64,000 bases of DNA from 66-474 sp040388785 (GTDB lineage Bacteria; Pseudomonadota; Gammaproteobacteria; Xanthomonadales; Rhodanobacteraceae), in NCBI GenBank assembly GCA_040388785.1, contig JAZKBD010000023.1:95141-159140 (forward strand), given 5' to 3'. Below are positions 9,201 to 15,982 of this stretch, piece by piece. The notes under the pieces are model-generated. The model had not been told where the DNA came from and ran no database searches. It saw only the letters and a program-made list of their open reading frames with translations. Positions within the stretch are counted from its first letter, which is position 1. The number at the start of each line of letters is the position of its first letter. The position numbers were made by a program, and so were the translations under genes.

Positions 9201-11507
9201 GTCGGCAACGAGCGGCAGATCACCAACGTCGCGGCCGGGCAGTTGAACCAGAACAGCACCGACGCGGTGAACGGCTCGCAGTTGTACGCCACCAACCAGG
9301 CCGTCGACGCGGTCAGCAGCGTCGCGAACGAAGGCTGGAACGTGACGACGGCCGCGACCGGCACGGGCGTGGCGAATGGCACGAGCATCGCGAACGTCGG
9401 CCCCGGACAGACCATGACGCTGACCGCGGGCGACAACATCGTCGCGACGCAAAACGGTACCAACGTGGCGATCGGGTTGAACCCGGTGTTGACGGGCTTG
9501 ACCAGCGTGACGGCCGGCAACACCACGATGGACACCAACGGCCTGACGATCATCGGTGGCGCGAATGGAACGGTGAGCCTGACCAGCAGCGGCCTCGACA
9601 ACGGCGGCAACCAGATCCACGGCGTGTCCGACGGTACCGCCGCGACCGATGCGGTGAACGTGAGCCAACTCGACACGGCGGTGGCCGGTGCGAAGACGCA
9701 TTACTTCAGCGTCAATGACGGCGGCACGCAGCGGGCCAACTACAACAATGATGGCGCGACCGGCGTCGATTCCATGGCGGCAGGCGTGGCTGCGTCGGCA
9801 CGCGGTGATTACGCGACGGCCGCAGGTTCCTACGCCATCGCGGCGGGCGCCTACAGCGTGGCCTTCGGCAGTCATGCTGCCGTGGACACGCTCGCCGGCA
9901 ATGTCACCAACAGCATGGCACTTGGCAACAACGCGTGGGTCGGCAGTATCGGCGGTGATGACAGCAACAGCATCGCCATCGGCAACTCTGCCTACGTTGG
10001 CGGCAACCGCTACAGCGGCAGCAAATACGCCGCCAAGGGCAGCATCGCGATTGGCGATCATGCGTATGTCGGCAATCCCAAAGCAGACACCAACTATGCG
10101 ATGGCGCTGGGTGGCTATGCCCGCGCAACCGCGAGCTACGCCACGGCCATTGGTGCACAAGCCAGTGCGTCGGGCTACGCGTCGGCGGCGCTGGGTCATG
10201 CTGCGTCGGCGTCGGGCGATGGCTCGGTGGCACTCGGCACCACGTCGATCGCGAGCGGAACCTATTCCACGGCCGTGGGTGCGTTCGCAGCCGCGCAAGG
10301 CTATTCGTCCGCCGCCTTGGGTGACAGCGCGAACGCGCTGGGTGACCGCAGCCTTGCGCTCGGCGCCAACGCCGTGGCCAACAACGCGGATGACGTGGCG
10401 CTGGGCGACGGCTCGGTGACGGCGGCCGCGAACCCGACGCCGACCGGCGTGATCAACGGCGTGACCTACAGCTACGCGGGTGGCAATCCGGCCAGCGTGG
10501 TGAGCGTCGGCAGCGCCGGCAACGAGCGGCAGATCACCAACGTTGCGGCCGGCCGCGTCAGCGCGACCAGCACCGACGCGGTGAACGGCTCGCAGTTGTA
10601 CGCGACCAACCAGGCGGTCGGAGGCATCCAGCAGCAGATCAACACCATCAACCAGGGTGGCAGCGGCGAGTTCCAGACCAGTGCGGACAGCACCGGTTCG
10701 CCTTCGCCGACGGGCATCAACTCGGCGGCGGGCGGCGCGAATGCCACCGCGTCCGGCAACGACAGCCTCGCGATCGGCAACGGCAGCACCGCGAGCGGCA
10801 ACCAGAGCACCGCGGTGGGCACGTCCTCCACGGCCAACGGAACAGGCAGCACCGCGATTGGTGATGGCGCGCAGGCGACCGGCGACAACAGCGTGGCACT
10901 CGGCGCAGGCTCGGTTGCGACCGGCGCCAACACCGTGTCGGTGGGTTCCGCGGGCAACCAGCGCAAGATCACCAACGTCGCCGCGGGCACCGCGGCGACC
11001 GACGCGGTCAACGTCAGCCAGTTGAAGCAGGCGCAGGCGGGCGGTGTGCAATACGACACCAACAGCGACGGCAGCACCGACTACAACAGCATCACGCTGA
11101 ATCCGGGTGGCACGGGACCGACCGTGATCCACAACGTCGGTGCCGGCACGGCCAACGGCGATGCGGTGAACGTCGGGCAGATGAACACCGCGATCGCCGG
11201 TGCCGTCACCTCGGCCAACAACTACACCGACCAGCGCTACAACGAACTGCAGGGTAGCCTGACCCAGATCGGTAACCGTGCGAATGCAGGCATCGCTTCG
11301 GCGATCGCGGCGGCCAGCCTGCCGCAGCCCTACGCACCGAACCAGAGTTCGCTGGGCGTGGGCATGGGTTCATTCCATGGCGAAGCGGGCATCGCGGTCG
11401 GCATGTCGAAGATCTCGGAAAGCGGCCGTTTCATCCTCAAGGCAAACGTCAGCTCCGACACGCGCGGCGACGTCGGTGCGGGCGTCGGCGCCGGCATCGT
11501 GTGGTGA
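3279..11507 (+). CDS. Giant YadA-like trimeric autotransporter adhesin
   Basis: A 2742-residue type Vc autotransporter. It begins with an extended signal peptide (MNKIYSLVWN, then AVSELAKG), a hydrophobic core and a cleavage site near ALAQA (residues ~55-66). The passenger is mostly YadA-head heptad-type repeats of the form AxAxGxxAxA with S-x-A-(I/L)-G, broken by necks containing TDAVN (G/V)SQL near residues 575, 972, 1486, 1607, 1995, 2124, 2432, 2574 and 2627. A module with SVNDG and NYNNDGAT recurs four times (about 5090, 6250, 8150 and 9695). The last ~90 residues form the membrane anchor, which ends in the aromatic Trp expected of an outer-membrane barrel. GAGGAAA precedes the ATG. The protein would trimerise on the surface and mediate attachment or biofilm. 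The 8.2-kb repeat tract may contain assembly collapse, so the true length is uncertain. Confidence 0.96.
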   Translation: MNKIYSLVWNASIRQIVAVSELAKGSGGSGSTGSATRSGLKRSALALAILAAAGVAASPAALAQAVTGANQGIFVNDGTDNGCSEFNDTTGAPANWVGLGNNAALCGTTDKATQTNRVLFYNPAGSNGSNSLTLGNELYVNGGKLGLSDQGSATYSMRIGSAATLAGTAGKDSIAIGSAQTSATDGTTSTATTASGTNAIAIGSAATASTTNSLALGSSTNANGTGATAIGNTASAFGSQSTALGGGAQAGVNPAGGVTTNQSIALGANTGATGDQSTALGNNAQASGNSSIAVGGDDLNKVAAATYNNVTINGTTYNGMTGAQLYTLLTGSSAIAVNVYHTPVAGDASIALGPQAMAGGSFSGSSASGTFTPNGVFDIAIGAQANAMGFSSIALGTGAAATADTSFAIGPNSRASAPTTIAFGVSALANQTNAIAIGTGGTSAATYTQATGTGATALGGNAAAGAKAAGTDAIAIGGQSSSTGSSAIAVGRGATVSKNFGVAIGDGATAGTTANDVALGAGSVTRAPSVGPYTINGGTIAAASDTNGVVSVGSAGKERQIQNVAAGTIAQNSTDAVNGSQLYAVGTQVNTNTSNIATLQADQTHFFSVKDGTTTDGNYNNDGATGTDALAAGVGASAMGNASTAVGKGATASGDYSAAIGYGSGAGFSGAALGDHAHANGDFSVAVGRAATSGYKSVAMGYNATANVNAGVALGNEAISGGNYSVAVGEGSFALGQWSAALGPGSYAGAYDTAVGPGANAHGTNSAALGFDSQVNGNSGVAAGDHAYIYGNNAVAMGMFAHAGSSTHPTYGNNAVAIGTNAYAGSAVGADIALGNGAQATGGSSIAFGSGAQAQGAESISIGTGNVVSGASSGAFGDPNTVTGNDSYALGNDNTVAANNAFVLGNNVTIAAGLDGAVALGNGSVVAASTIASYNPGTGAIFGTALGSNVVSVGSSGGERRITNVAAGGAPTDAVNVSQLQSLANSVATDQTHFYSVNDANTADGNYNNDGATGIDALAAGVNATASGTGASAVGNGATAGGSLATAVGNAAHASGDFATAVGNISTASGRSANAIGDRSAATNDGANAMGWYAAASGANSVAIGSQSQASNTNDVALGTSAQATGAYGSVAIGSASKASNTNAIALGNSANAAGSNSSAIGVGSSAGADESAAFGHNANAGGKFSTAAGYATSASGYVSTALGTRANASGKFGTANGYDTSAGGYVSTAIGTRANAAGKFSTATGYASHATGDYSVALGSSAQATGTYGAVAIGQSSNASNANAVALGHSASATGSNSNAIGVGSSAGADDSAALGHNANASGVASVALGLQAAASGTIATAIGTLSVASQSYSAAVGDYSSATALGASAFGDRATASGTSSTALGRGATASGTDSFAGGAASATGTNGVAIGNGASDGGFAGSVALGSGSVAGAANPTTSVVIDGTTYNFAGATPSSVVSVGAAGAERQVTNVAAGQLNANSTDAVNGSQLYATNQAVDAVGAIANAGWNLSANGGTAVNIAPGATVDVAQGTNIVVTQDATTGNLTIATSDTPVFTSVTTGNTVMDNTGVTITGGANGTVSLTNNGLDNGGNKIVNVADGTDPTDAVNLGQMDVAVAGVKTHYYSVNDGGTQGGNYNDDGATATGALAAGVDASATAGNATAVGQHAMAYATNATALGTGSFAIGTNSTAVGDAAQARGGNSAAFGYGAYALGTNSSAIGTGALVRGNYSVGIGNGAYGGGTAAVAIGNGAATGSNGNPAFGNNGVAIGNGAYAGSAAGSDSALGSGARADGGFSTALGGGAYAHGSHSTAVGSAFAGGAYSAAFGDGASVATAIGNVANSMALGHNASVGSFGGDDSNSIAIGNSAYVGGRRGSTSKYAASNSIALGNHAYVGNPNENTSDAMAMGAYATASASYTTALGAHASANNANDVALGANSVTAAANPTASAVIGGTLYNFAGSNPQSVVSVGSVGNERQITNVAAGQLNQNSTDAVNGSQLYATNQAVDAVSSVANEGWNVTTAATGTGVANGTSIANVGPGQTMTLTAGDNIVATQNGTNVAIGLNPVLTGLTSVTAGNTTMDTNGLTIIGGANGTVSLTSSGLDNGGNQIHGVSDGTAATDAVNVSQLDTAVAGAKTHYFSVNDGGTQRANYNNDGATGVDSMAAGVAASARGDYATAAGSYAIAAGAYSVAFGSHAAVDTLAGNVTNSMALGNNAWVGSIGGDDSNSIAIGNSAYVGGNRYSGSKYAAKGSIAIGDHAYVGNPKADTNYAMALGGYARATASYATAIGAQASASGYASAALGHAASASGDGSVALGTTSIASGTYSTAVGAFAAAQGYSSAALGDSANALGDRSLALGANAVANNADDVALGDGSVTAAANPTPTGVINGVTYSYAGGNPASVVSVGSAGNERQITNVAAGRVSATSTDAVNGSQLYATNQAVGGIQQQINTINQGGSGEFQTSADSTGSPSPTGINSAAGGANATASGNDSLAIGNGSTASGNQSTAVGTSSTANGTGSTAIGDGAQATGDNSVALGAGSVATGANTVSVGSAGNQRKITNVAAGTAATDAVNVSQLKQAQAGGVQYDTNSDGSTDYNSITLNPGGTGPTVIHNVGAGTANGDAVNVGQMNTAIAGAVTSANNYTDQRYNELQGSLTQIGNRANAGIASAIAAASLPQPYAPNQSSLGVGMGSFHGEAGIAVGMSKISESGRFILKANVSSDTRGDVGAGVGAGIVW

Positions 11508-11518
11508 TCAAGGCGACG

Positions 11519-11547
11519 CCGGGCATCCACCGCGCGTGGGTGCCCGG
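11519..11547 (+). repeat. 12-bp hairpin between adhesin and OmpA-like gene
   Basis: CCGGGCATCCAC (11519-11530) pairs with GTGGGTGCCCGG (11536-11547) around a 5-nt loop; one pair is G-T. No T-run follows, so it is not a standard terminator. It lies 12 nt after the adhesin stop and could trim or protect the 3' end of the long adhesin mRNA while letting some transcription into the next gene. Confidence 0.5.
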
Positions 11548-11578
11548 TGTTCCTCAAAAAACAATGGGAGAAAACATC

Positions 11579-12397
11579 GTGGGAAATTCATCGCACAAAT
11601 GCGCCGTGCTCGCCGTTGTACTATTGACCGCGGGCGTACTCGCCGGCTGCGGCAGCTTGAGTCATGGCATCACGAAGGACGGCTCGCACGCACAGCAACT
11701 GGTGTGGCCGCAGCCTTCGGATGCCAATCCGCTGCATCGCGGCGGCACCTTCCCGAACCTCGACAACCTGCGCCAGGTGCAGGCCGGCTTGAACAAGAAC
11801 CAGATCATCGCGCTGATCGGTGCGCCGCATTTCAATGAAGGCTTCGCCGGCGTGCGTGAATGGAATTACGTGTTCAACTTCCGCAAGGACGGCGCGGTGA
11901 CGCAGTGCGAGTACAAGATCCTGTTCGACGACGACAAGATCGCACGCAGCTTCTACTGGAATCCCGAAGCGTGCGCGGATTTCCTGACTGCGCCCGCGAA
12001 GGCCGCGCCGCAGGTCGAGCATTTCACGCTGTCCACCGATGCCTTGTTCGCGTTCGACAAATACAAGCTGTCCGACATCAAGCCGCAAGGGCGCGCAGAA
12101 CTCGACGATCTGGCGCAGAAGCTCACCGCGCCCGATGCGAAGGCCGAGCACATCCACGTGATCGGTTACACCGACCGCCTCGGCAGCACGCAATACAACC
12201 AGACGTTGTCCGAACGCCGTGCGGCGATGGTGCGCGATTACCTCGCGGGCAAAGGCATCGCGTCCGACCGCATCGACGCCGAGGGCCGTGGTGAAGCGGA
12301 TCCGGTCACGACCTGCAACGACAACAACCGCGCGAAACTGATCGCGTGCCTCGCGCCCAACCGCCGCGTCGTGGTCGAGGCCGAAGGCACGCACTGA
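11579..12397 (+). CDS. Outer-membrane lipoprotein with BamE/SmpA-like and OmpA-like domains
   Basis: A 272-residue protein. I chose the GTG at 11579 because GGGAG lies eight bases upstream and it gives a clean lipoprotein signal: positive start, hydrophobic LAVVLLTAGV and lipobox LAGC near residue 22. Residues ~45-110 (LNKNQIIALIGAPHF, then W-Y-F-F pattern) resemble the SmpA/OmlA (BamE) fold. Residues ~135-265 are an OmpA C-terminal peptidoglycan-binding domain with IHVIGYTD, LSERRA and V-x-DYL. The protein should tether outer membrane and peptidoglycan. It lies 71 bp after the giant adhesin and may be cotranscribed, which suggests a role in its assembly or anchoring. That role is inferred. 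A strong terminator follows. Confidence 0.85.
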   Translation: MGNSSHKCAVLAVVLLTAGVLAGCGSLSHGITKDGSHAQQLVWPQPSDANPLHRGGTFPNLDNLRQVQAGLNKNQIIALIGAPHFNEGFAGVREWNYVFNFRKDGAVTQCEYKILFDDDKIARSFYWNPEACADFLTAPAKAAPQVEHFTLSTDALFAFDKYKLSDIKPQGRAELDDLAQKLTAPDAKAEHIHVIGYTDRLGSTQYNQTLSERRAAMVRDYLAGKGIASDRIDAEGRGEADPVTTCNDNNRAKLIACLAPNRRVVVEAEGTH

Positions 12398-12421
12398 GCG
12401 CGCGCACGAAGTTCCACACTT

Positions 12422-12448
12422 GAGCCGGCCCTGCGCCGGCTCTTTTTT
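12422..12448 (+). terminator. Rho-independent terminator after the OmpA-like gene
   Basis: GAGCCGGC (12422-12429) and GCCGGCTC (12435-12442) form an 8-bp stem with a 5-nt loop, followed by six T (12443-12448). It lies 25 nt after the stop codon and closes the adhesin/OmpA-like unit. Confidence 0.9.
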
Positions 12449-12624
12449 GAGTTCGCGTTCGTCCTGAGCGCAGGCCCGTAGCATCGAAATGGGAACGGCC
12501 ATGGATGGGCGCGTTTTCAGGCGTGAGCTAGCCGAAGTGCGTGGCTGCACTTCGACTCCGTGAGCTTGAGCCGCTACGCTCCAGCGCGAATGGATGGCAC
12601 AGAACTCCGTTCGGAACATTACCC

Positions 12625-13416
12625 ATGCAACTGATCGACATCGGCGCCAATCTCACCCACGAATCGTTTCGCCGCGATCTCGCCGCGGTACTGGAGCGCG
12701 CACGCAAGGTCGGCGTGGAAAAAATGATCGTGACCGGCGCATCGCGCGCGGGCAGCGAACATGCGCTGGAACTGGCGCGCGCGCATCCCGGCGTCCTCTA
12801 CGCGACGGCGGGCATGCATCCGCATCATGCGGGCGATTACGGTTCCGTCACGGATGCATTGTTGCGCACACTCGCGATCGAGCCGGAAGTGCTCGCGGTC
12901 GGCGAAACCGGCCTCGATTATTTTCGCGACCTGTCGCCGCGGCCGGCGCAGCGCGCCGCGTTCGAGAGGCAACTCGCGATCGCGGCCGACCTGCAGATGC
13001 CGCTGTTCCTGCACCAGCGCGATGCACACGACGATTTCCTGGCGCTGTTGAAAACCGCGCGCGACCTCGTACCGGCGGTGGTGGTGCACTGCTTCACCGA
13101 CGACAGGCGCGCGCTGTTCGATTACCTCGATCTCGATTGCCACATCGGCATCACCGGCTGGATCTGCGATGAACGCCGCGGCGTGCACCTGCGCGAACTG
13201 GTGCGCGAGATTCCCGCGGACCGTTTGCTGCTGGAAACCGACGCGCCCTATCTGCTGCCGCGCGACCTCCGCCCGCAACCGTCGGATCGGCGCAACGAGC
13301 CGATGCATCTCGCGCACATCTGCGAGGCCGTTGCGCGTGAGCGTGGCGAAGCAGCGGAAGTAACGGCCACGAACGCGACCGCAACATCGCGCGCGTTCTT
13401 CGGACTGCCCGCATAG
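12625..13416 (+). CDS. tatD: TatD family metal-dependent DNase
   Basis: A 263-residue TIM-barrel hydrolase. The N-terminus (LIDIGANLTH) lacks the HxH pair of YcfH/YjjV relatives, as in true TatD. GMHPHHAGD, GETGLDYFRD, FLHQRDAH, HCFTDD, ITGWICDERRG and TDAPYLLPRDL all match TatD closely and supply the remaining metal-binding His, Glu and Asp residues. Family members are 3'-5' exonucleases linked to DNA repair after oxidative damage. The ATG at 12625 starts exactly where TatD homologues do. The 227-bp spacer upstream holds the preceding terminator and short repetitive sequence, with no other gene. It converges with the methyltransferase gene, ending 1 bp from it. Confidence 0.93.
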   Translation: MQLIDIGANLTHESFRRDLAAVLERARKVGVEKMIVTGASRAGSEHALELARAHPGVLYATAGMHPHHAGDYGSVTDALLRTLAIEPEVLAVGETGLDYFRDLSPRPAQRAAFERQLAIAADLQMPLFLHQRDAHDDFLALLKTARDLVPAVVVHCFTDDRRALFDYLDLDCHIGITGWICDERRGVHLRELVREIPADRLLLETDAPYLLPRDLRPQPSDRRNEPMHLAHICEAVARERGEAAEVTATNATATSRAFFGLPA

Positions 13417-13417
13417 C

Positions 13418-14185
13418 TTATTCGACGCGTCCCGCGCGCATGGCGAGCGTCCAGCGCACCGGCCGCAGGTGCTCGGGAGCGTGCCAAGCGGCGAGCAGTT
13501 CATCCGTGATCGCGGCGACGGCGTCGTGCCCCGTGGCCTTGGAATAGCGCTGCGCCGCCGACCATGAGGTGAGGTAGGCGAGCAGTTGATGCGCCGTCCA
13601 GTCGACGCGCATCTCGAACGCTGGCGCCGCCACGGGCGCGAACGGAATATCCAGCGAAGCGTAGCGTTCGTCCACCAGGGCGCGTTCGGGTGGCCAGTAC
13701 GCGCCGAGGATGTCGTCGTACAAATGCGCGATCACGGCGTCCACGGCGGGCGTGACGCTGCAGTTTGCGTAGCACCACGCCGCGAACAGCGCGCCCGGTT
13801 TCGCGACGCGGCGAACTTCCGCAACGAAGGCCGGCAGGTCGAACCAGTGCAGCGCCTGGGCGACGGTGATCGCGTCGATCGAACGCGCATCGATGCCCGT
13901 GGCGTATCCGGCTTGCGCGGAAAGGTTCCGCGGCTCGTTGCGGTACTCGACGCGCGGGTGCGCAACCGCATTCTCGAGTTGCTGCGCGCTCGGGTCGGTC
14001 GCGATCACGCGTTCGAAGCGCTGCGCCAGCGCCATGCTGGCCTGGCCATTGCCGCAGCCGGCGTCCCACGCACGATCGCGCGCGGGCGCTTCGCCGGCGA
14101 TCCAGTCGAACAGCGCTTCGGGATAATGCGGCCGCGCCTTCGCGTAGAGATTGGCGTGGCGGGAGAAATGGTCCTTGAAGCTCAT
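13418..14185 (-). CDS. Class I SAM-dependent methyltransferase
   Basis: A 255-residue protein with a Rossmann methyltransferase core. Motif I is WDAGCGNGQAS near residue 41, motif II VIATDPS, and AITVAQALHWFD near residue 95 is typical of the UbiE/Methyltransf_11 group that resembles yeast Crg1 and trans-aconitate-type enzymes. The start MSFKDHFSRHANLYAKARP matches these relatives, so the ATG at 14185 is well supported. It overlaps the upstream rluE stop by four bases (ATGA), so the two are translationally coupled. The substrate cannot be predicted; a small carboxylate or lipid intermediate is likely. Confidence 0.85.
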   Translation of the reverse strand: MSFKDHFSRHANLYAKARPHYPEALFDWIAGEAPARDRAWDAGCGNGQASMALAQRFERVIATDPSAQQLENAVAHPRVEYRNEPRNLSAQAGYATGIDARSIDAITVAQALHWFDLPAFVAEVRRVAKPGALFAAWCYANCSVTPAVDAVIAHLYDDILGAYWPPERALVDERYASLDIPFAPVAAPAFEMRVDWTAHQLLAYLTSWSAAQRYSKATGHDAVAAITDELLAAWHAPEHLRPVRWTLAMRAGRVE

Positions 14186-14760
14186 CGCGGCGTTCCTCCT
14201 CGACGAAGCGTGACATGCGATTCGATGACGCGGTGCGCGCCGGGCGCGAGATCGCCCAGCACCTGATCGTCGACGCGCGTGCGCACCAGCCGCAGCGTGG
14301 GCAAGCCGACGGCGGCCGTCATGCGCCGCACCTGGCGGTTGCGGCCTTCGCGGATCGTCAGCTCGATCCATGCATCCGGCACCGTCTTGCGAAAACGCAC
14401 CGGCGGATCGCGCGGCCACAACCATGCCGGCGCATGCTCGAGCATGCGTGCATCCGCGGGAAGCGTCGCGCCATCGTTCAACGTCACGCCATCGCGCAGG
14501 CGTTGCAGAGCCGCATCGTCGGGCGTGCCTTCCACCTGCGCGAGGTATGTCTTCGGCTGCTTGTGGCGCGGATCGGTGATGCGATGCGCGAGCGCGCCGT
14601 CGTCGGTCAGCAGCAACAAGCCTTCGCTGTCGTAATCGAGACGGCCGGCCGGGTAGGCGCGCGGCGGCAGCCCGAACTCCGCCAGCGTGCGGCGCGGCGG
14701 CGTGCTGCGGTCGGTGAACTGGCACAACACGTTGAAGGGTTTGTTGAACAGGACGAGCAT
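14182..14760 (-). CDS. rluE: 23S rRNA pseudouridine synthase RluE-type
   Basis: A 192-residue RsuA/RluB/E/F-family pseudouridine synthase. The start LVLFNKPFNVLCQFTD, the catalytic motif GRLDYDSEGLLLLTDDG (the Asp after GRL is the nucleophile) and the C-terminal EGRNRQVRRM are diagnostic. The protein has no N-terminal S4 domain, as in RluE, which modifies U2457 of 23S rRNA. It starts 11 bp after the upstream TraB/GumN stop and overlaps the methyltransferase downstream, so the three minus-strand genes probably form an operon. Confidence 0.88.
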   Translation of the reverse strand: MLVLFNKPFNVLCQFTDRSTPPRRTLAEFGLPPRAYPAGRLDYDSEGLLLLTDDGALAHRITDPRHKQPKTYLAQVEGTPDDAALQRLRDGVTLNDGATLPADARMLEHAPAWLWPRDPPVRFRKTVPDAWIELTIREGRNRQVRRMTAAVGLPTLRLVRTRVDDQVLGDLAPGAHRVIESHVTLRRGGTPR

Positions 14761-14771
14761 GTGCGCGCGCC

Positions 14772-15854
14772 TCAGTGCGTCGACGACGCGGGTACCGGCG
14801 CGGCGCTCGCGGCCGGGGCGGGATCGGTAGCGCTTGCATCTCCGGTGTCCGGGGCCGTGACGATATAGCCGCGCGCCTGCAGCGCGGCGAGGTAACCGTT
14901 CGCGTCCAGCAGATCGTGCATCGGCAGCACCGCGAAACTCTGCGCATTCGACGCCAACGCAGCGTCCGCGGCCGCCAGCCACGTGCCTTCCACGCGCATC
15001 GGCAGGTTGCCGATGCCGAGCGCCTTGGCGAATCCCGCGCCGGTGATCGCCGAACGACAGGTGTCGCGATACGCGCCTTCGGGTACCTTGCGCAGCGTGT
15101 CGATGTCGCCCGTCGCCCACGCGTTGGCGCGCGCGCGGAAGTTGGGCAGTTCGTGTTCGACCGCATCCAGCACCACGTCGAGGCAGGCGATGCCGTCCAG
15201 GTTGGAGGCCGCGAATGCCTTCACCGCCTGGCGCGGTTCCTTGATTTCCAGCGTGGTCTCGGGCTTCACGAGTTTCACGCCGTGCTGCTTGGCCATTGCT
15301 TCCACCGCGCCGGTGACTTCGCCGTTGTTGCGCAAGCCGTTCGCCTTCATCGCCTGCTTCATCAATTTCCAGGCGGCCACGATCGGGCGGTAGCGCTCGA
15401 TCGAGTAATCATCGCCGAAGTAGTGCTGGCGGGCGTCGTACCAGCGCGCGTAGGTCGCGGGCGGCAGCACGTCGTGCAGGGTCTTGCCATCGGGGTTGCG
15501 CTGCGCGCGATACAGCGTCGGCAGCAGGAACAACTTGCCGAACCAGTTGGTGTCGACCTTCAACTTCACGCCGGGCGCTTCGAGCACTGCCTGCGAAGCG
15601 GCGATGGTCTGCGCGACCTGGCTGGAACGCCACGCGGCGCCGGCGGGCAGCGTCGGCACCACGCCGAGGATCCACAACACGTGATCGCCGCGCGTGACCT
15701 TCCACAAGCCCGGACCCGGCATCACGCCGGTGACGGTGACCGCCTGCAACGTCGTGATCGAGGACGCCGCGGCGGGCGGTGTGGACGTGGCGGTTTGTGC
15801 GTTCGCGCCCGCGCAGAAGATCAGCAACGCGAATGCGACGGGAAGGATGCGCAT
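14772..15854 (-). CDS. TraB/GumN family secreted protein
   Basis: A 360-residue protein with a Sec signal peptide (MRILPVAFALLIFCAGANA). The mature part shows the TraB/GumN pattern: GLWKV..GDHVLWILG near residue 50, which replaces the usual HxLGT by a degenerate WILGVVPTLP, and conserved Trp-Tyr-Arg positions later. The family includes the erythromycin-esterase-like/ChaN-clan TIKI-type putative metalloproteases; the loss of the expected first GxxH histidine suggests that this copy may be inactive. The C-terminus is an Ala/Pro-rich tail. It is first in the minus-strand unit with rluE and the methyltransferase, and its upstream region is shared with the divergent icd gene. Confidence 0.75.
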   Translation of the reverse strand: MRILPVAFALLIFCAGANAQTATSTPPAAASSITTLQAVTVTGVMPGPGLWKVTRGDHVLWILGVVPTLPAGAAWRSSQVAQTIAASQAVLEAPGVKLKVDTNWFGKLFLLPTLYRAQRNPDGKTLHDVLPPATYARWYDARQHYFGDDYSIERYRPIVAAWKLMKQAMKANGLRNNGEVTGAVEAMAKQHGVKLVKPETTLEIKEPRQAVKAFAASNLDGIACLDVVLDAVEHELPNFRARANAWATGDIDTLRKVPEGAYRDTCRSAITGAGFAKALGIGNLPMRVEGTWLAAADAALASNAQSFAVLPMHDLLDANGYLAALQARGYIVTAPDTGDASATDPAPAASAAPVPASSTH

Positions 15855-15982
15855 GGTGCAATGATCGCAGGACCCGCCCACAAGGTCATTCGAAGGGGTT
15901 CGATGCCCGCGCGCGGCTGCTTGGCGGGACCGGCACAACCCGCGACAATGGCGGTTTGTGCGTTGCGTCCACGGAGCCTTGC

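Noticed and set aside
3000..11132. An 8.1-kb open frame on the minus strand, antisense to the adhesin gene
   Set aside because: It arises from the repetitive, GC-rich codon pattern of the adhesin (Gly/Ala/Asn/Ser repeats without antisense stops). It has no recognisable domain, no ribosome binding site and extreme Arg/Ala composition.
3279..11507. Regular short repeats that could suggest a CRISPR array
   Set aside because: They are in-frame coding repeats of an adhesin head; there are no constant repeats with unique spacers and no cas genes.
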